From the NCBI RefSeq assembly GCF_002943525.1, contig NZ_CP025394.1, forward strand, positions 2,418,001 to 2,482,000: 64,000 nucleotides of DNA, given 5' to 3'. Positions 17,032 through 25,506 of the stretch are shown here, piece by piece. Position numbers and translations under genes: made by a program. Under the pieces are notes generated by a model. It ran no database searches and was not told the origin of the DNA. It worked only from the letters and a program-made list of their open reading frames with translations. The stretch's first letter is position 1. Each line of letters starts with the position of its first letter. Source of the DNA: Kitasatospora sp. MMS16-BH015. Its GTDB lineage: Bacteria > Actinomycetota > Actinomycetes > Streptomycetales > Streptomycetaceae.

Positions 17032-20000
17032 TCAGTCCAGGCACTCGTCCAGCAGGGCGGCCGTCTCCGTGATGGAGAGCAGGCCGCCCTCGGCGAGTGC
17101 CTCGGCGTACGCGGCCTCGCCGAGCATCCCGAGCAGCACCTCCTCGGCCAGCTCGCGCTCCCGCCGTTCCAGGAAGGTGCCGATGTCGCCGTGCAGTTGG
17201 GTCTGGGCCCCGAGCAGCAGCACCGCGCGCCGGGCCAGCCGCAGGTCTCCGGTCTGCCCGGCCAACGCCGTCAGCACCCCGGCGGCGGGCATGGCCAGCA
17301 TCACCGTCATGTGCTGGGCGAAGACCGAGGCCAGCTCGTCCACCTGCCGCAGCCGGGCGCGGCCGAGCCGCAGCAGCTCCGCCGCCCGCTGCGGCTCGCC
17401 GGCCCGGGCGTGCACCCAGGCCCGGAGCGAGTCGACGATGCCGAGGAACACGTCCGGCACCAGCGGCCCGAAGGAACGCTGGTCGACCTTGAGCGCGTCC
17501 AACTGGCCCAGCGCCGCCGGGTACTCCCCGCGCCAGGTGAGCAGCGCGCAGAGCGCCAGCCGGCCGAACATCGCGGCGCCGTCGTGCGAGTGGCTCTTGA
17601 AGGTGAGCCCGTCCAGCGCCTCCCGGATCAGCCGCTCGCCCTCGGCCTCGTCCAGCTCGAACAGCGCCTCGCCCAGCCGTACTTGGAGGGTCGGGATCTC
17701 CTGCCAGGAGCCCAGCTCGCCGGCCAGCTCGATCGCCCGGCGGTAGCAGTCCACGGCCCGCCGGGAGTCGCCGGCCTTGGCCGCGTTCTCCCCCGCCGCC
17801 GAGAGCGCCTCGGACATCCCCCAGCGGTCGCCGGTACGGGTGAAGAGTTCGAGCGCCTCCGCGCAGTCGGCGGCGGCCTGCTCGGTGGTGCCCACCCAGT
17901 CGTTCATCATCCGGGCCCGGATCTGCAGGACGAACGCCAGGTCGGATTCCGTCCCGTGCACCCGGCAGCCGGCCACCGCGTCGTCCAGCAGCGGCCGGAG
18001 TCGGTCCATGTCCCCGGCCAGGAAGGAGGCGAAGACCCGGAGCAGGCCGGGGAAGCGGTAGGCCTGCGGCAGGTCCGGGGTGTACGTGGCGGTGATCCGC
18101 CGGGCCAGGTCGGCCATCTCGGTCTTGCCCAGCATCGCCATGTCGGCGCTGAACATCCCGATCAGCCGGTGGATATGCAGCTGGCGGCGGGCCTCCTGGA
18201 GCAGCTCGGGGGCCAGCGGCGGCGGCGAGTCCAGTGGCCCGGTGAGCAGCGGCACCGGCGCCGGGGCGCCGTCGGCGAACGGGTCCGGCCCCAGGCCCGC
18301 GACCAGCTCGGCCCAGTCCCGGGCCTCCAGCCGGAAGTCGCGCAGCGACCAGAACCAGTCCATGCCGAGCACGATCAGCAGCGCCTCCTCCTCGTCCCCG
18401 GTGTCCACCGCCCGGCGCAGCGCGGCCCGGACGTTGTCCTGCTCGCGCTCCAGCACGCCCAGCCAGTGCAGTTGGTCGGCGCCGTGCAGGTTGGCGTACG
18501 CCTCGCGGACGAACTCGCGGCAGGCCACCGTGTGCCGCCGGGCCGTCTCGCCGCGCGGCCCCTCCGGCTCGGCCTCGGCGAGGCGCTCGGTGGCGTACTC
18601 GTGGATGATCTCCAACATCCAGTACCGGGGCTCGTCCTCGGCCAGGCCCGCCACCAGCAGCGACTTGTCCACCAGCGAGAGCACCAGGTCGGCCACGTCC
18701 TCCCGGACCACCTCGACCCCGTCGGCGCAGACCTGCTCGGCGGCCTCCAGGGTCCAGCCGCCCGCGAAGACCGAGAGCCGGCGCAGCACCGCACGCTCGC
18801 GCTTGCCGAGCAGCTCCCAGCTCCAGTCCACCACCGCGCGCAGCGTCTGCTGGCGCGGCAGCAGCGTCCGTGAACCGGCCGTGAGCAGGGCGAACCGGCT
18901 GTCCAGCCGGTCGGCGAGCCGGCGCGGGGTCAGCCCGCGCAGCCGGGCGGCGGCCAGTTCGATGGCCAGCGGCAGCCCGTCGAGCCGACGGCAGATCTCG
19001 GCGCAGGCGGCCGGGTCCTCCGCCGGGTCGAAACCCGGGCGGGCGGCCGCCCCGCGCTCGGCCAGCAGCCGCAGCGCCACCTGGTCCGGCAGCGGCTCGA
19101 CCGGCACCACGGCCTCGCCGGGCACCCCGAGCGGCTCCCGGCTGGTGGCCAGCACGGTCAGGCCCGGGCATTCGGCGAGCAGGTGGTCGGTGAGCTCGGC
19201 CGCCGCCTGGATCAGGTGCTCGCAGTTGTCGATCACCAGCAGCATCCGGCGCTGGGCGCAGTGCTCCACGATCCGGCGCACCGGATCCGCACTGCGGGAG
19301 ACCTCGGCCACCGCCCCGCCCGCGTGCAGCACCGTCTCCCGCAGCCCGAGCGCCGAGAACACCGCCCCGGCCACCGCCGCCGGCTCGTCCAGCGGCGCCA
19401 GCTCGGCGAACCAGACCCCGTCCGGCCACACCTCCCCCCGCTGCTCCAGCTGCGCTGCCTCCAGCGACAGCCGCGTCTTCCCCGACCCCCCGGGCCCGGT
19501 CAACGTGGTCAGCCGCCCGGCGCCCAGCGCCGCCCGCAGCGCCGCCAGCTCCTCCTCCCGACCGACGAAGCTGGTCAGCCGCGGCCGCAGATTCCCCACC
19601 GGGCGCCCGCCCGCACCATCCACCAAACGCCCGGATGCACCATCCAGCGAACGCGCGCCCGCACCATCCACCAAACGCCCGGATGCACCATCCAGCGAAC
19701 GCGCGGTTGCACTATCCAGGGGCGCGGGGAACTGCGCGAGGTCGGCAGGCACCGCCCCCGCACTCGCCCTCACACCTGCCCCCGCTCCCCCAGTGGCCCC
19801 CACCCCCGAACCGGCTCCCGCCACCGAACGGGCCCCCGCTCCCGCCCCCGCAAGAAGCTCCCCGTGCAGCGCCCGCAGCTCCGGCCCAGGATCGGCCCCC
19901 AACTCCTCCGCGAGAGCGCGCCGCACCACCTCGTACCGCCGCAGCGCATCCGCCGTCCGGCCGCTATCGCGCAGGGCGCGGATCAGCAGCACCTGGAGCT

Positions 20001-20556
20001 GCTCGTCCAGCGGGTGAAGCTCGCAGAGCTCGGTCAGCTCGGCGGTGGTCTCGGCCGCCTGGCCGAGGGCCAGGCGGGCGGTCAGCAGCAGCCGGTGCGC
20101 CTCGTCCCGCTGGCCCTCCAGCCGGGTGGCGGCGCCCGCCGCGTCCGGCAGGTCGGCCAGCGCCGGCCCGCGCCAGAGCGCCAGCGCGGCGGTCAGCCGG
20201 TCGACGGCCGCCCCGGCGTCACCGGCCGCGAGCGCCGTCCGCCCCTCGCCCACGAGCTGCTGGAAGTCCCCCAGGTCGGTGCTGCGCCCGGTCAGCCAGT
20301 ACCCCGCCGGCCCGGACCCGACCTCGTCCCGCCCCACCGTCCGCCGCAACCGCCCCACCAGGGTCTGCAGCGCGGCCAAGGCGTCCTGCGGCTGGTCCGC
20401 CCCCCACACCTCCTCGACCAACAGCTCCGCCGGGCACGGCCGCCCTTGACGCAAGGTCAGCGCCGCGAGCAACGCCCGCAACCGCGCGCCACCCAACGCG
20501 ACCTGGGTGCCGTCGTCCTGCCGGGCCGTGGTGATGCCGAGGATGCCGTAGTACAC
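17032..20556 (-). CDS. AfsR/SARP-type regulator with NB-ARC and TPR regions
   Basis: A large regulator of 1,174 residues. I start at the GTG at 20556 (VYYGILGITTA), where SARP proteins normally begin. Order of parts: winged helix (1-95), bacterial transcriptional activation domain (about 95-245), a Gly/Ala linker (245-330), then an NB-ARC ATPase with P-loop GPGGSGKT at 354-361 and MLLVIDNCE. Tandem helical TPR-like repeats follow to the end. Such proteins activate secondary-metabolite genes and often read an ATP-dependent signal. The linker is built on a 24-bp DNA repeat with a dispersed hairpin element inserted in frame. A 7-bp inverted repeat overlaps the start. Confidence 0.88.
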   Translation of the reverse strand: MYYGILGITTARQDDGTQVALGGARLRALLAALTLRQGRPCPAELLVEEVWGADQPQDALAALQTLVGRLRRTVGRDEVGSGPAGYWLTGRSTDLGDFQQLVGEGRTALAAGDAGAAVDRLTAALALWRGPALADLPDAAGAATRLEGQRDEAHRLLLTARLALGQAAETTAELTELCELHPLDEQLQVLLIRALRDSGRTADALRRYEVVRRALAEELGADPGPELRALHGELLAGAGAGARSVAGAGSGVGATGGAGAGVRASAGAVPADLAQFPAPLDSATARSLDGASGRLVDGAGARSLDGASGRLVDGAGGRPVGNLRPRLTSFVGREEELAALRAALGAGRLTTLTGPGGSGKTRLSLEAAQLEQRGEVWPDGVWFAELAPLDEPAAVAGAVFSALGLRETVLHAGGAVAEVSRSADPVRRIVEHCAQRRMLLVIDNCEHLIQAAAELTDHLLAECPGLTVLATSREPLGVPGEAVVPVEPLPDQVALRLLAERGAAARPGFDPAEDPAACAEICRRLDGLPLAIELAAARLRGLTPRRLADRLDSRFALLTAGSRTLLPRQQTLRAVVDWSWELLGKRERAVLRRLSVFAGGWTLEAAEQVCADGVEVVREDVADLVLSLVDKSLLVAGLAEDEPRYWMLEIIHEYATERLAEAEPEGPRGETARRHTVACREFVREAYANLHGADQLHWLGVLEREQDNVRAALRRAVDTGDEEEALLIVLGMDWFWSLRDFRLEARDWAELVAGLGPDPFADGAPAPVPLLTGPLDSPPPLAPELLQEARRQLHIHRLIGMFSADMAMLGKTEMADLARRITATYTPDLPQAYRFPGLLRVFASFLAGDMDRLRPLLDDAVAGCRVHGTESDLAFVLQIRARMMNDWVGTTEQAAADCAEALELFTRTGDRWGMSEALSAAGENAAKAGDSRRAVDCYRRAIELAGELGSWQEIPTLQVRLGEALFELDEAEGERLIREALDGLTFKSHSHDGAAMFGRLALCALLTWRGEYPAALGQLDALKVDQRSFGPLVPDVFLGIVDSLRAWVHARAGEPQRAAELLRLGRARLRQVDELASVFAQHMTVMLAMPAAGVLTALAGQTGDLRLARRAVLLLGAQTQLHGDIGTFLERRERELAEEVLLGMLGEAAYAEALAEGGLLSITETAALLDECLD
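19605..19718. repeat. 24-bp in-frame repeats in the regulator linker
   Basis: Four and a part copies of a 24-bp unit (two alternating subtypes, so 48 bp is the better period) encode the 8-residue blocks GASGRLVD and GAGARSLD. The period is a multiple of three, so the frame is kept. The array ends directly against the dispersed element at 19716. Confidence 0.85.
19716..19740 (-). repeat. Dispersed 25-bp element, copy inside a coding region
   Basis: This copy has core GGGGCGCGGGGAACTGCGCG and matches the copy at 25427-25451 over 25 bp in reverse orientation. Here it is translated in the AfsR-type regulator as part of the linker (DLAQFPAPLD), which the protein evidently tolerates. Confidence 0.85.
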
Positions 20557-20574
20557 CGGACCATTCTGGTGTAC
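20551..20574. promoter_or_regulatory. Inverted repeat over the regulator start codon
   Basis: GTACACC and GGTGTAC are perfect 7-bp arms around a 10-bp centre, at 20551-20557 and 20568-20574. The left arm includes the GTG start of the AfsR-type gene. It may be an operator or may fold in mRNA and limit translation. No ribosome site is visible before the GTG. Confidence 0.4.
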
Positions 20575-20705
20575 GAGCCCGCCGCCCGGTGACGGTGGCG
20601 GGGAAGTGGACAGGCGGTGGACACCTCGACGGTTGCCGCCGGACACGGGGGCCCGGCATCATCGGGGGTCCGTCCTGCCCTCTCTAATGCTCGGAGCCCC
20701 GCACC

Positions 20706-21521
20706 ATGACCTTTGCCGACACGGAGCGCTCGCGGAGCGAGGAGAGCCGGATCAGCCCGGTGTTCTGGGTGCTGCTGGCCACCCTGGTGACGTCCGGACT
20801 GGCGGTCGGGAACGGGTACGGGAACGCGCGGCTGGGGATCTTCCTCTTCGTGGTCTCGGGGTGGATGGTCTCGCTCTGCCTGCACGAGTACGCGCACGCC
20901 CGCACCGCGCTGCACGGCGGTGACCTGACCGTGGGCGCCAAGGGGTACCTGACCCTCAACCCCTTCAAGTACGCGAACGCGCTGTTCAGCTTCGTGCTGC
21001 CGATCGTGTTCGTGATCCTGGGCGGGATCGGCCTCCCCGGCGGGGCCGTCTACATCGAGCGGCACCGGATCCAGGGCCGGCTCAAGCACAGCCTGATCTC
21101 GGCCGCCGGCCCGCTGGTCAACGTGGTGCTGGCGCTGGTGTTCCTGCTGCCGGTGGGCCTGGGCTGGTTCGACCTGATCTCGCCGCAGGTGGTGGTCGAC
21201 GACCACCAGTACCAGGAGACCTACCTCCAGGTGGCCTTCGCCTTCCTCGGCTACCTCCAGCTGACCGCCGCGGTGCTCAACCTGCTGCCGGTGCCCGGCC
21301 TGGACGGGTACGGGATCCTCGAGCCGTGGCTCTCCTGGAAGACCCGCCGCGCGGTGGAGCCGTTCGCGCCGTACGGGATGCTGGCCCTGTTCGTGCTGCT
21401 CTGGCAGTCGCCGCTGGGCGGCTACTTCCTGCGACTGGTGCTCTGGGTGATGGACCTGGTCGGCGTCGAATCCGGGCTGGTGGGAGCCGGCTACCAGCTG
21501 TTCCGCTTCTGGGAGAGCTGA
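20706..21521 (+). CDS. M50/site-2-protease family membrane protein
   Basis: A 271-residue membrane protein with about six helices and both catalytic motifs of intramembrane zinc proteases: HEYAH (His60, Glu61, His64) in helix 2 and LLPVPGLDGYG (Asp200) in a later helix. It lacks the PDZ domain of the RseP group, so it belongs to the compact actinobacterial branch. The substrate is probably a membrane-bound regulator, not identifiable here. It is divergent from the AfsR-type gene (149 bp) and precedes a penicillin-binding protein gene. Confidence 0.85.
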   Translation: MTFADTERSRSEESRISPVFWVLLATLVTSGLAVGNGYGNARLGIFLFVVSGWMVSLCLHEYAHARTALHGGDLTVGAKGYLTLNPFKYANALFSFVLPIVFVILGGIGLPGGAVYIERHRIQGRLKHSLISAAGPLVNVVLALVFLLPVGLGWFDLISPQVVVDDHQYQETYLQVAFAFLGYLQLTAAVLNLLPVPGLDGYGILEPWLSWKTRRAVEPFAPYGMLALFVLLWQSPLGGYFLRLVLWVMDLVGVESGLVGAGYQLFRFWES

Positions 21522-21612
21522 ACCCACCCGGCCTGACACTGTCGCAAGGCTGTGACAGAGGGGCCCTGCGGATCGCCCCCTTTTCTCAGATCGAGTGCAT
21601 ACGCTCGACGGT

Positions 21613-23736
21613 ATGCCTTCGTCGAACCGCCCCTCCGCCACCCAGAAGCTCGGGCTCGCCGGCAAGCTGGTCGCCATCAGTGTCGTGGCGGGTGTGATCA
21701 CCGCCGGTCTCGCGCTGCCCGCCGTGGGCAGTGTGGGGCTGGGGACCAAGGACGCGATATCCGACTTCAACAGCCTCCCCGACGACTTCACCACCCCGCC
21801 GCTCTCGCAGTCCTCCACGGTCTACGACGCGGCGGGCAACGTGATCGCCACGGTCTTCGACCGTGACCGCACGGTGGTGCCGAGCGACCAGATCGCCCCG
21901 GTGATGAAGCAGGCCCTGGTCGACATCGAGGACAACCGCTTCTACCAGCACGGCGCCGTCGACCTGAAGGGCATCCTCCGGGCGATCGACAAGAACGCCG
22001 CCGGCGGCGGGGTCAGCCAGGGCGCCTCGACGCTGACCCAGCAGTACGTGAAGAACGTCTTCGTGGACGAGGCCGGCGACGACCAGAAGGCCGTGCTGGC
22101 CGCCCAGGCGCAGAACCTCGGCCGCAAGGTCAAGGAGATGAAGTACGCGATCAAGGTCGAGGAGACCTTGACCAAGGACCAGATCCTGACCAACTACCTG
22201 AACATCACCTTCTTCGGCGAGCAGGCCTACGGCATCGAGGCCGCCGCCCGGCGGTACTTCAGCGTGCACGCCAAGGACCTCTCGCTGCCGCAGGCGGCGC
22301 TGCTGGCCGGTCTGGTGCAGTCGCCCAGCGGCTACGACCCGATCGCCAACCCGAAGACGGCCAAGGAGCGCCGGGACACGGTGCTGCGCAAGATGGCCGA
22401 GTACGGCTCGATCACCAAGGCCCAGGCCGACCAGGCGATCGCCACGCCCGTCACGCTCAGCGTGACCCGGCCGCAGCAGGGCTGCATCACCGCGCAGAAC
22501 GGCGAGGGCTTCTTCTGCGACTACGTGAAGAAGATCGTCACCAGTGACCCGGCCTTCGGCGCCTCCAACGCCGAGCGGCAGGCGCTCTGGAAGCGCGGCG
22601 GCCTGCAGATCCACACCACCCTCGACCCGAAGGCGCAGTCGGCCCTGCAGGACTCGGTGACCAGCCACGTGTACGCCACCGACAAGGCGGCCACCGCGAT
22701 GACGGTGGTGCAGCCTGGCACCGGCAAGATCCTCGCGATGGGCCAGAGCCGCCCGTACGGGCTGAACGCCCACCAGACCTCGATCAACCTGAACGTGACC
22801 AAGGCGATGGGCGGCGGGCTCGGCTTCCCGACCGGCTCGACCTTCAAGCCGATCGTGGCGGCGGCCGCGCTGGAGAACGGGATCGACCCCTCGCAGTCCT
22901 ACGACTCCCCGTACAGCATGCCGTGGCCGCGGATGACCACCTGCAGCGGCGGGGTGCTCAAGGAGGGCGGCGAGGTGCACAACGACGCCAAGAGCCTGAC
23001 CGGCCCGTTCACCATGGGCCCGGCCATGGCCAAGTCCGTGAACACCTACTTCGCCGCCCTGGAGGCCGACGCCGGGCTCTGCAACGTCTCCCAGCTGGCC
23101 AACAAGATGGGCATCACCCAGCAGGCCGGCGGCGAGCCGCTCCAGGTGGTGCAGTCGATGACGCTCGGCTCCAACGACCTGACCCCGCTGGAGATGGCGA
23201 GCGTCTACGCGACCTTCGCCGCGCACGGCACCTACTGCGCGCCGAGCGCGATCACCTCGGTGACCACGGCCGACGGCAAGCAGCTGAACGTGCCCAAGTC
23301 CGCCTGCACCGAGGCGATGTCGGCCAAGACCGCCGACACCATCACCGGGCTGCTCAAGGGCGTGGTCGAGGACGGCACCGGCGCGGAGGCCGGGCTCTCG
23401 GACCGGCCGAGCGCGGGCAAGACCGGCACCACCAACGCGGGCAAGCAGGTCTGGTTCGTGGGCTACACCCCGGAGTTGGCCGGCGCCACCGTGGTCAGCG
23501 ACACCGACGCGCCGACCTCGCTGGACGGCCAGAAGATCGGCGGCCACTGGGTGGACCAGGCCTTCGGCGGCACCCTGGCCGGGCCGATCTGGCAGGACGC
23601 GATGAGCGGCGCCCTGGCCGGTACCCCGGCCCAGGACTTCACCGGCGTGCCCGACCTCTCCACCCCTCAGCCCCCCGCCTCCGGCCAGTCGGGCAGCCCC
23701 GACCCGCAGCCGAGCCAGAGCGACAACGGCCAGTAG
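21613..23736 (+). CDS. Bifunctional class A penicillin-binding protein
   Basis: A 707-residue peptidoglycan synthase. A short cytoplasmic start and one membrane anchor (about 17-36) lead to a glycosyltransferase-51 domain with catalytic Glu106 in IEDNRFYQHGAVD and the GGSTLTQQ-like segment GASTLTQQYVKN. A transpeptidase domain follows, with Ser409-Thr-Phe-Lys412, Ser475-Val-Asn477 and Lys603-Thr-Gly. A Pro/Ser/Gln tail of about 30 residues lies outside. It polymerises glycan strands and cross-links them. The ATG at 21613 is preferred over the upstream ATG at 21595-like start because it gives the usual short N-terminus. It seems monocistronic. Confidence 0.93.
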   Translation: MPSSNRPSATQKLGLAGKLVAISVVAGVITAGLALPAVGSVGLGTKDAISDFNSLPDDFTTPPLSQSSTVYDAAGNVIATVFDRDRTVVPSDQIAPVMKQALVDIEDNRFYQHGAVDLKGILRAIDKNAAGGGVSQGASTLTQQYVKNVFVDEAGDDQKAVLAAQAQNLGRKVKEMKYAIKVEETLTKDQILTNYLNITFFGEQAYGIEAAARRYFSVHAKDLSLPQAALLAGLVQSPSGYDPIANPKTAKERRDTVLRKMAEYGSITKAQADQAIATPVTLSVTRPQQGCITAQNGEGFFCDYVKKIVTSDPAFGASNAERQALWKRGGLQIHTTLDPKAQSALQDSVTSHVYATDKAATAMTVVQPGTGKILAMGQSRPYGLNAHQTSINLNVTKAMGGGLGFPTGSTFKPIVAAAALENGIDPSQSYDSPYSMPWPRMTTCSGGVLKEGGEVHNDAKSLTGPFTMGPAMAKSVNTYFAALEADAGLCNVSQLANKMGITQQAGGEPLQVVQSMTLGSNDLTPLEMASVYATFAAHGTYCAPSAITSVTTADGKQLNVPKSACTEAMSAKTADTITGLLKGVVEDGTGAEAGLSDRPSAGKTGTTNAGKQVWFVGYTPELAGATVVSDTDAPTSLDGQKIGGHWVDQAFGGTLAGPIWQDAMSGALAGTPAQDFTGVPDLSTPQPPASGQSGSPDPQPSQSDNGQ

Positions 23737-23753
23737 CGGGTGCCCGGGGGCTG

Positions 23754-23939
23754 CTACTGACGCTCGGCGGCGGCCCGCTCCTGGCGCTCGCGGCGCAGGT
23801 AGAACCAGGCGATGTTGCTGGCCACGCCGGCCAGCAGCACCCAGACCACGCCGAACCAGTTGCCCTCGACGAAGGAGACCACGGCGGCCGTCAGTGCCAG
23901 GACGAAGATGATCGAGGCCATCAGGGCGTTGCGGGGCAT
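23754..23939 (-). CDS. Small two-helix membrane protein
   Basis: A 61-residue protein with two hydrophobic segments (about 5-25 and 27-46) and a basic, Glu/Arg-rich cytoplasmic tail (YLRRERQERAAAERQ). An AGGAG ribosome site stands before the ATG at 23939. It converges on the penicillin-binding protein gene with an 18-bp gap. The function is unknown; proteins of this shape are common in streptomycetes. Confidence 0.75.
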   Translation of the reverse strand: MPRNALMASIIFVLALTAAVVSFVEGNWFGVVWVLLAGVASNIAWFYLRRERQERAAAERQ

Positions 23940-23980
23940 GGAAGTGGCTCCTAGGTCCGGAAGTGTCGTCCCCCATTGTC

Positions 23981-24020
23981 ACGGAAGGCCCGCCCGGTTC
24001 CGCACCAGGGGGCCTTCCGT
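23981..24020 (-). terminator. Hairpin after the F420 reductase gene
   Basis: Arms ACGGAAGGCC (23981-23990) and GGCCTTCCGT (24011-24020) are perfect 10-bp complements with a 20-base loop. The hairpin lies 26 bp beyond the reductase stop, read on the minus strand. Confidence 0.65.
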
Positions 24021-24045
24021 GTACACAGGAACCGAGGGCCGGGGC

Positions 24046-24744
24046 TCAGACGTCGGTGACCCGCAGGCCCGCGTGGGCCTTGTAGCGGCGGTTGACCGAG
24101 ATCAGGTTGGCCACCAGCGCCTCCACCTGGTGGGCGTTGCGCAGGCGGCCGGCGAAGATGCCGCGCATGCCGGGGATCCGGCCCGCGAGCGCCCGGACCA
24201 CGTCGGTGGCCTCGCGGTCCTCGCCGAGCACCAGTACGTCGGTGTCGATCTCGGCCACCGCCTCGTCCTGGAGCAGCACCGCCGAGAGGTGGTGGAAGGC
24301 CGCGGTGACCCGCGAGTCCGGCAGCAGGGCCGCCGCCTGCTGCGCGGCGCTGCCCTCCTCGGGCTTGAGCGCGTAGGCGCCCTGCTTGTCGAAGCCCAGC
24401 GGGTTGACGCAGTCGACCACGATCTTGCCCGCGAGCTCGGCGCGCAGCGCGGTGAGGGTGGCCGCGTGGCCCTCCCACGGCACCGCGACGATCACCACGT
24501 CGCTCTCCCGGGCGCAGGTCGCGTTGTCGGCGCCGCGCACGCCGAGGCCCAGCTCGGCGGCGGCGGCCTCGGCCCGCTCGGCCGTCCGGGAGCCGATGAC
24601 CACCTGCTGCCCGGCCTTGGCCAGCCGGTAGGCCAGGCCGCGGCCCTGGTCGCCGGTGCCGCCCAGCACGCCGACCACCAGGCCGGAGACGTCGGGGGCT
24701 TCGTGGGCAGGGCTGCTGACGGTCACTGAATCGTGGGTACTCAT
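24046..24744 (-). CDS. fno: NADPH-dependent F420 reductase
   Basis: A 232-residue oxidoreductase that moves hydride between NADPH and coenzyme F420. The Rossmann start VVGVLGGTGDQGRGLAYRLAKAG and VVIGSRTAERAE are the family's NADPH site. Further landmarks are VIVAVPWEGH, VVDCVNPLGFDKQG, RVTAAFHHLSA and the C-terminal LRNAHQVEALVANLISVNRRYKAHAGL. The ATG at 24744 was chosen because the longer frame adds 24 unconserved residues. F420 reduced this way feeds secondary metabolism and redox enzymes in actinomycetes. It is divergent from a hypothetical gene. Confidence 0.9.
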   Translation of the reverse strand: MSTHDSVTVSSPAHEAPDVSGLVVGVLGGTGDQGRGLAYRLAKAGQQVVIGSRTAERAEAAAAELGLGVRGADNATCARESDVVIVAVPWEGHAATLTALRAELAGKIVVDCVNPLGFDKQGAYALKPEEGSAAQQAAALLPDSRVTAAFHHLSAVLLQDEAVAEIDTDVLVLGEDREATDVVRALAGRIPGMRGIFAGRLRNAHQVEALVANLISVNRRYKAHAGLRVTDV

Positions 24745-24791
24745 GGGGGAGATCCTGCCAAAACGCGCCGCGCAGGAGCATGCTGAACCGC

Positions 24792-25355
24792 ATGGACGCC
24801 GTGAGAGTTTCAGCACTACGCGACCGCCTGGCCGGGACGGGCTGGCTGGAGGCCGCCGGGGCGTTCGGCGGAGCGCTGCGGCGGGCGGTCGGCCGGCGCG
24901 GCGCCGAGCCGCTGCTGCTGGTCGGCACCGAGCGGCACGAGCCCTGGCACCTGGCCGCCCACCTGGACGACGAGGCCGCCTGGTCCGGCGTGCCGGGCCT
25001 GGCCCCGACCCTGCTGCGCCACCACGTGCCGCCCGGCGCGCCCGCCCACCTCGGCCACGGCCTCACCCGGCTGGCCACCGCCCGCCGGGGCGCCACCCTG
25101 CTGGTGGTGGCCCCCGAGCGCACCGACGACCCGCTGCTCGAACGCCTCCAGGACGCCCGCCGCAGCGGCGCCACCCTGCTCGCCCTGGACACCGGCGACC
25201 GCGAGCTGGCCGGCCTGGCCCACGAGCGCCTCACCGTGCCGGGGGCGGGCGGCGAGCCCTTCGACCTCGTTCAGCACCTGGTCAGCACGGCGGCGGGCGC
25301 GAAGCCGCCAGGGCTGCTGGCTCGCCTGACGGCGGCTCCGTTGAGCAGATGGTGA
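24792..25355 (+). CDS. Conserved-looking hypothetical protein
   Basis: A soluble protein of 187 residues from the ATG at 24792; an ATG at 24780 is also possible and lies closer to an AGGAG motif. There is no signal or membrane helix. It is rich in Leu, Ala and Arg with repeated His (LLRHHVPPGAPAHLGHG). Alternating strands and helices (LLLVGTERHEPWHLAAHL, GATLLVVAPERTDDPLLERL, GATLLALDTGD) suggest an alpha/beta fold, perhaps nucleotide-binding-like. I recall similar proteins in streptomycetes without assigned function. Confidence 0.7.
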   Translation: MDAVRVSALRDRLAGTGWLEAAGAFGGALRRAVGRRGAEPLLLVGTERHEPWHLAAHLDDEAAWSGVPGLAPTLLRHHVPPGAPAHLGHGLTRLATARRGATLLVVAPERTDDPLLERLQDARRSGATLLALDTGDRELAGLAHERLTVPGAGGEPFDLVQHLVSTAAGAKPPGLLARLTAAPLSRW

Positions 25356-25426
25356 ACCCTGGTGCGGTGGGACGTTGCGGGTGCCACTGCCGGTCGGCGA
25401 CCGGGCCGGGGTCGGCTCCTTCCGTA

Positions 25427-25451
25427 CTCGCGCAGTTCCCCGCGCCCCTGG
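25427..25451 (+). repeat. Dispersed 25-bp element, intergenic copy
   Basis: The exact reverse complement of the copy at 19716-19740. It sits between the hypothetical gene and an MFS gene, 72 bp past the first stop, and may act as a terminator-like hairpin together with flanking bases. Confidence 0.8.
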
Positions 25452-25506
25452 TAGTGCAGCTAAATCACTTGCCGATCGGCCGGCCGGGAGCCGATGATGC
25501 CCGGCG

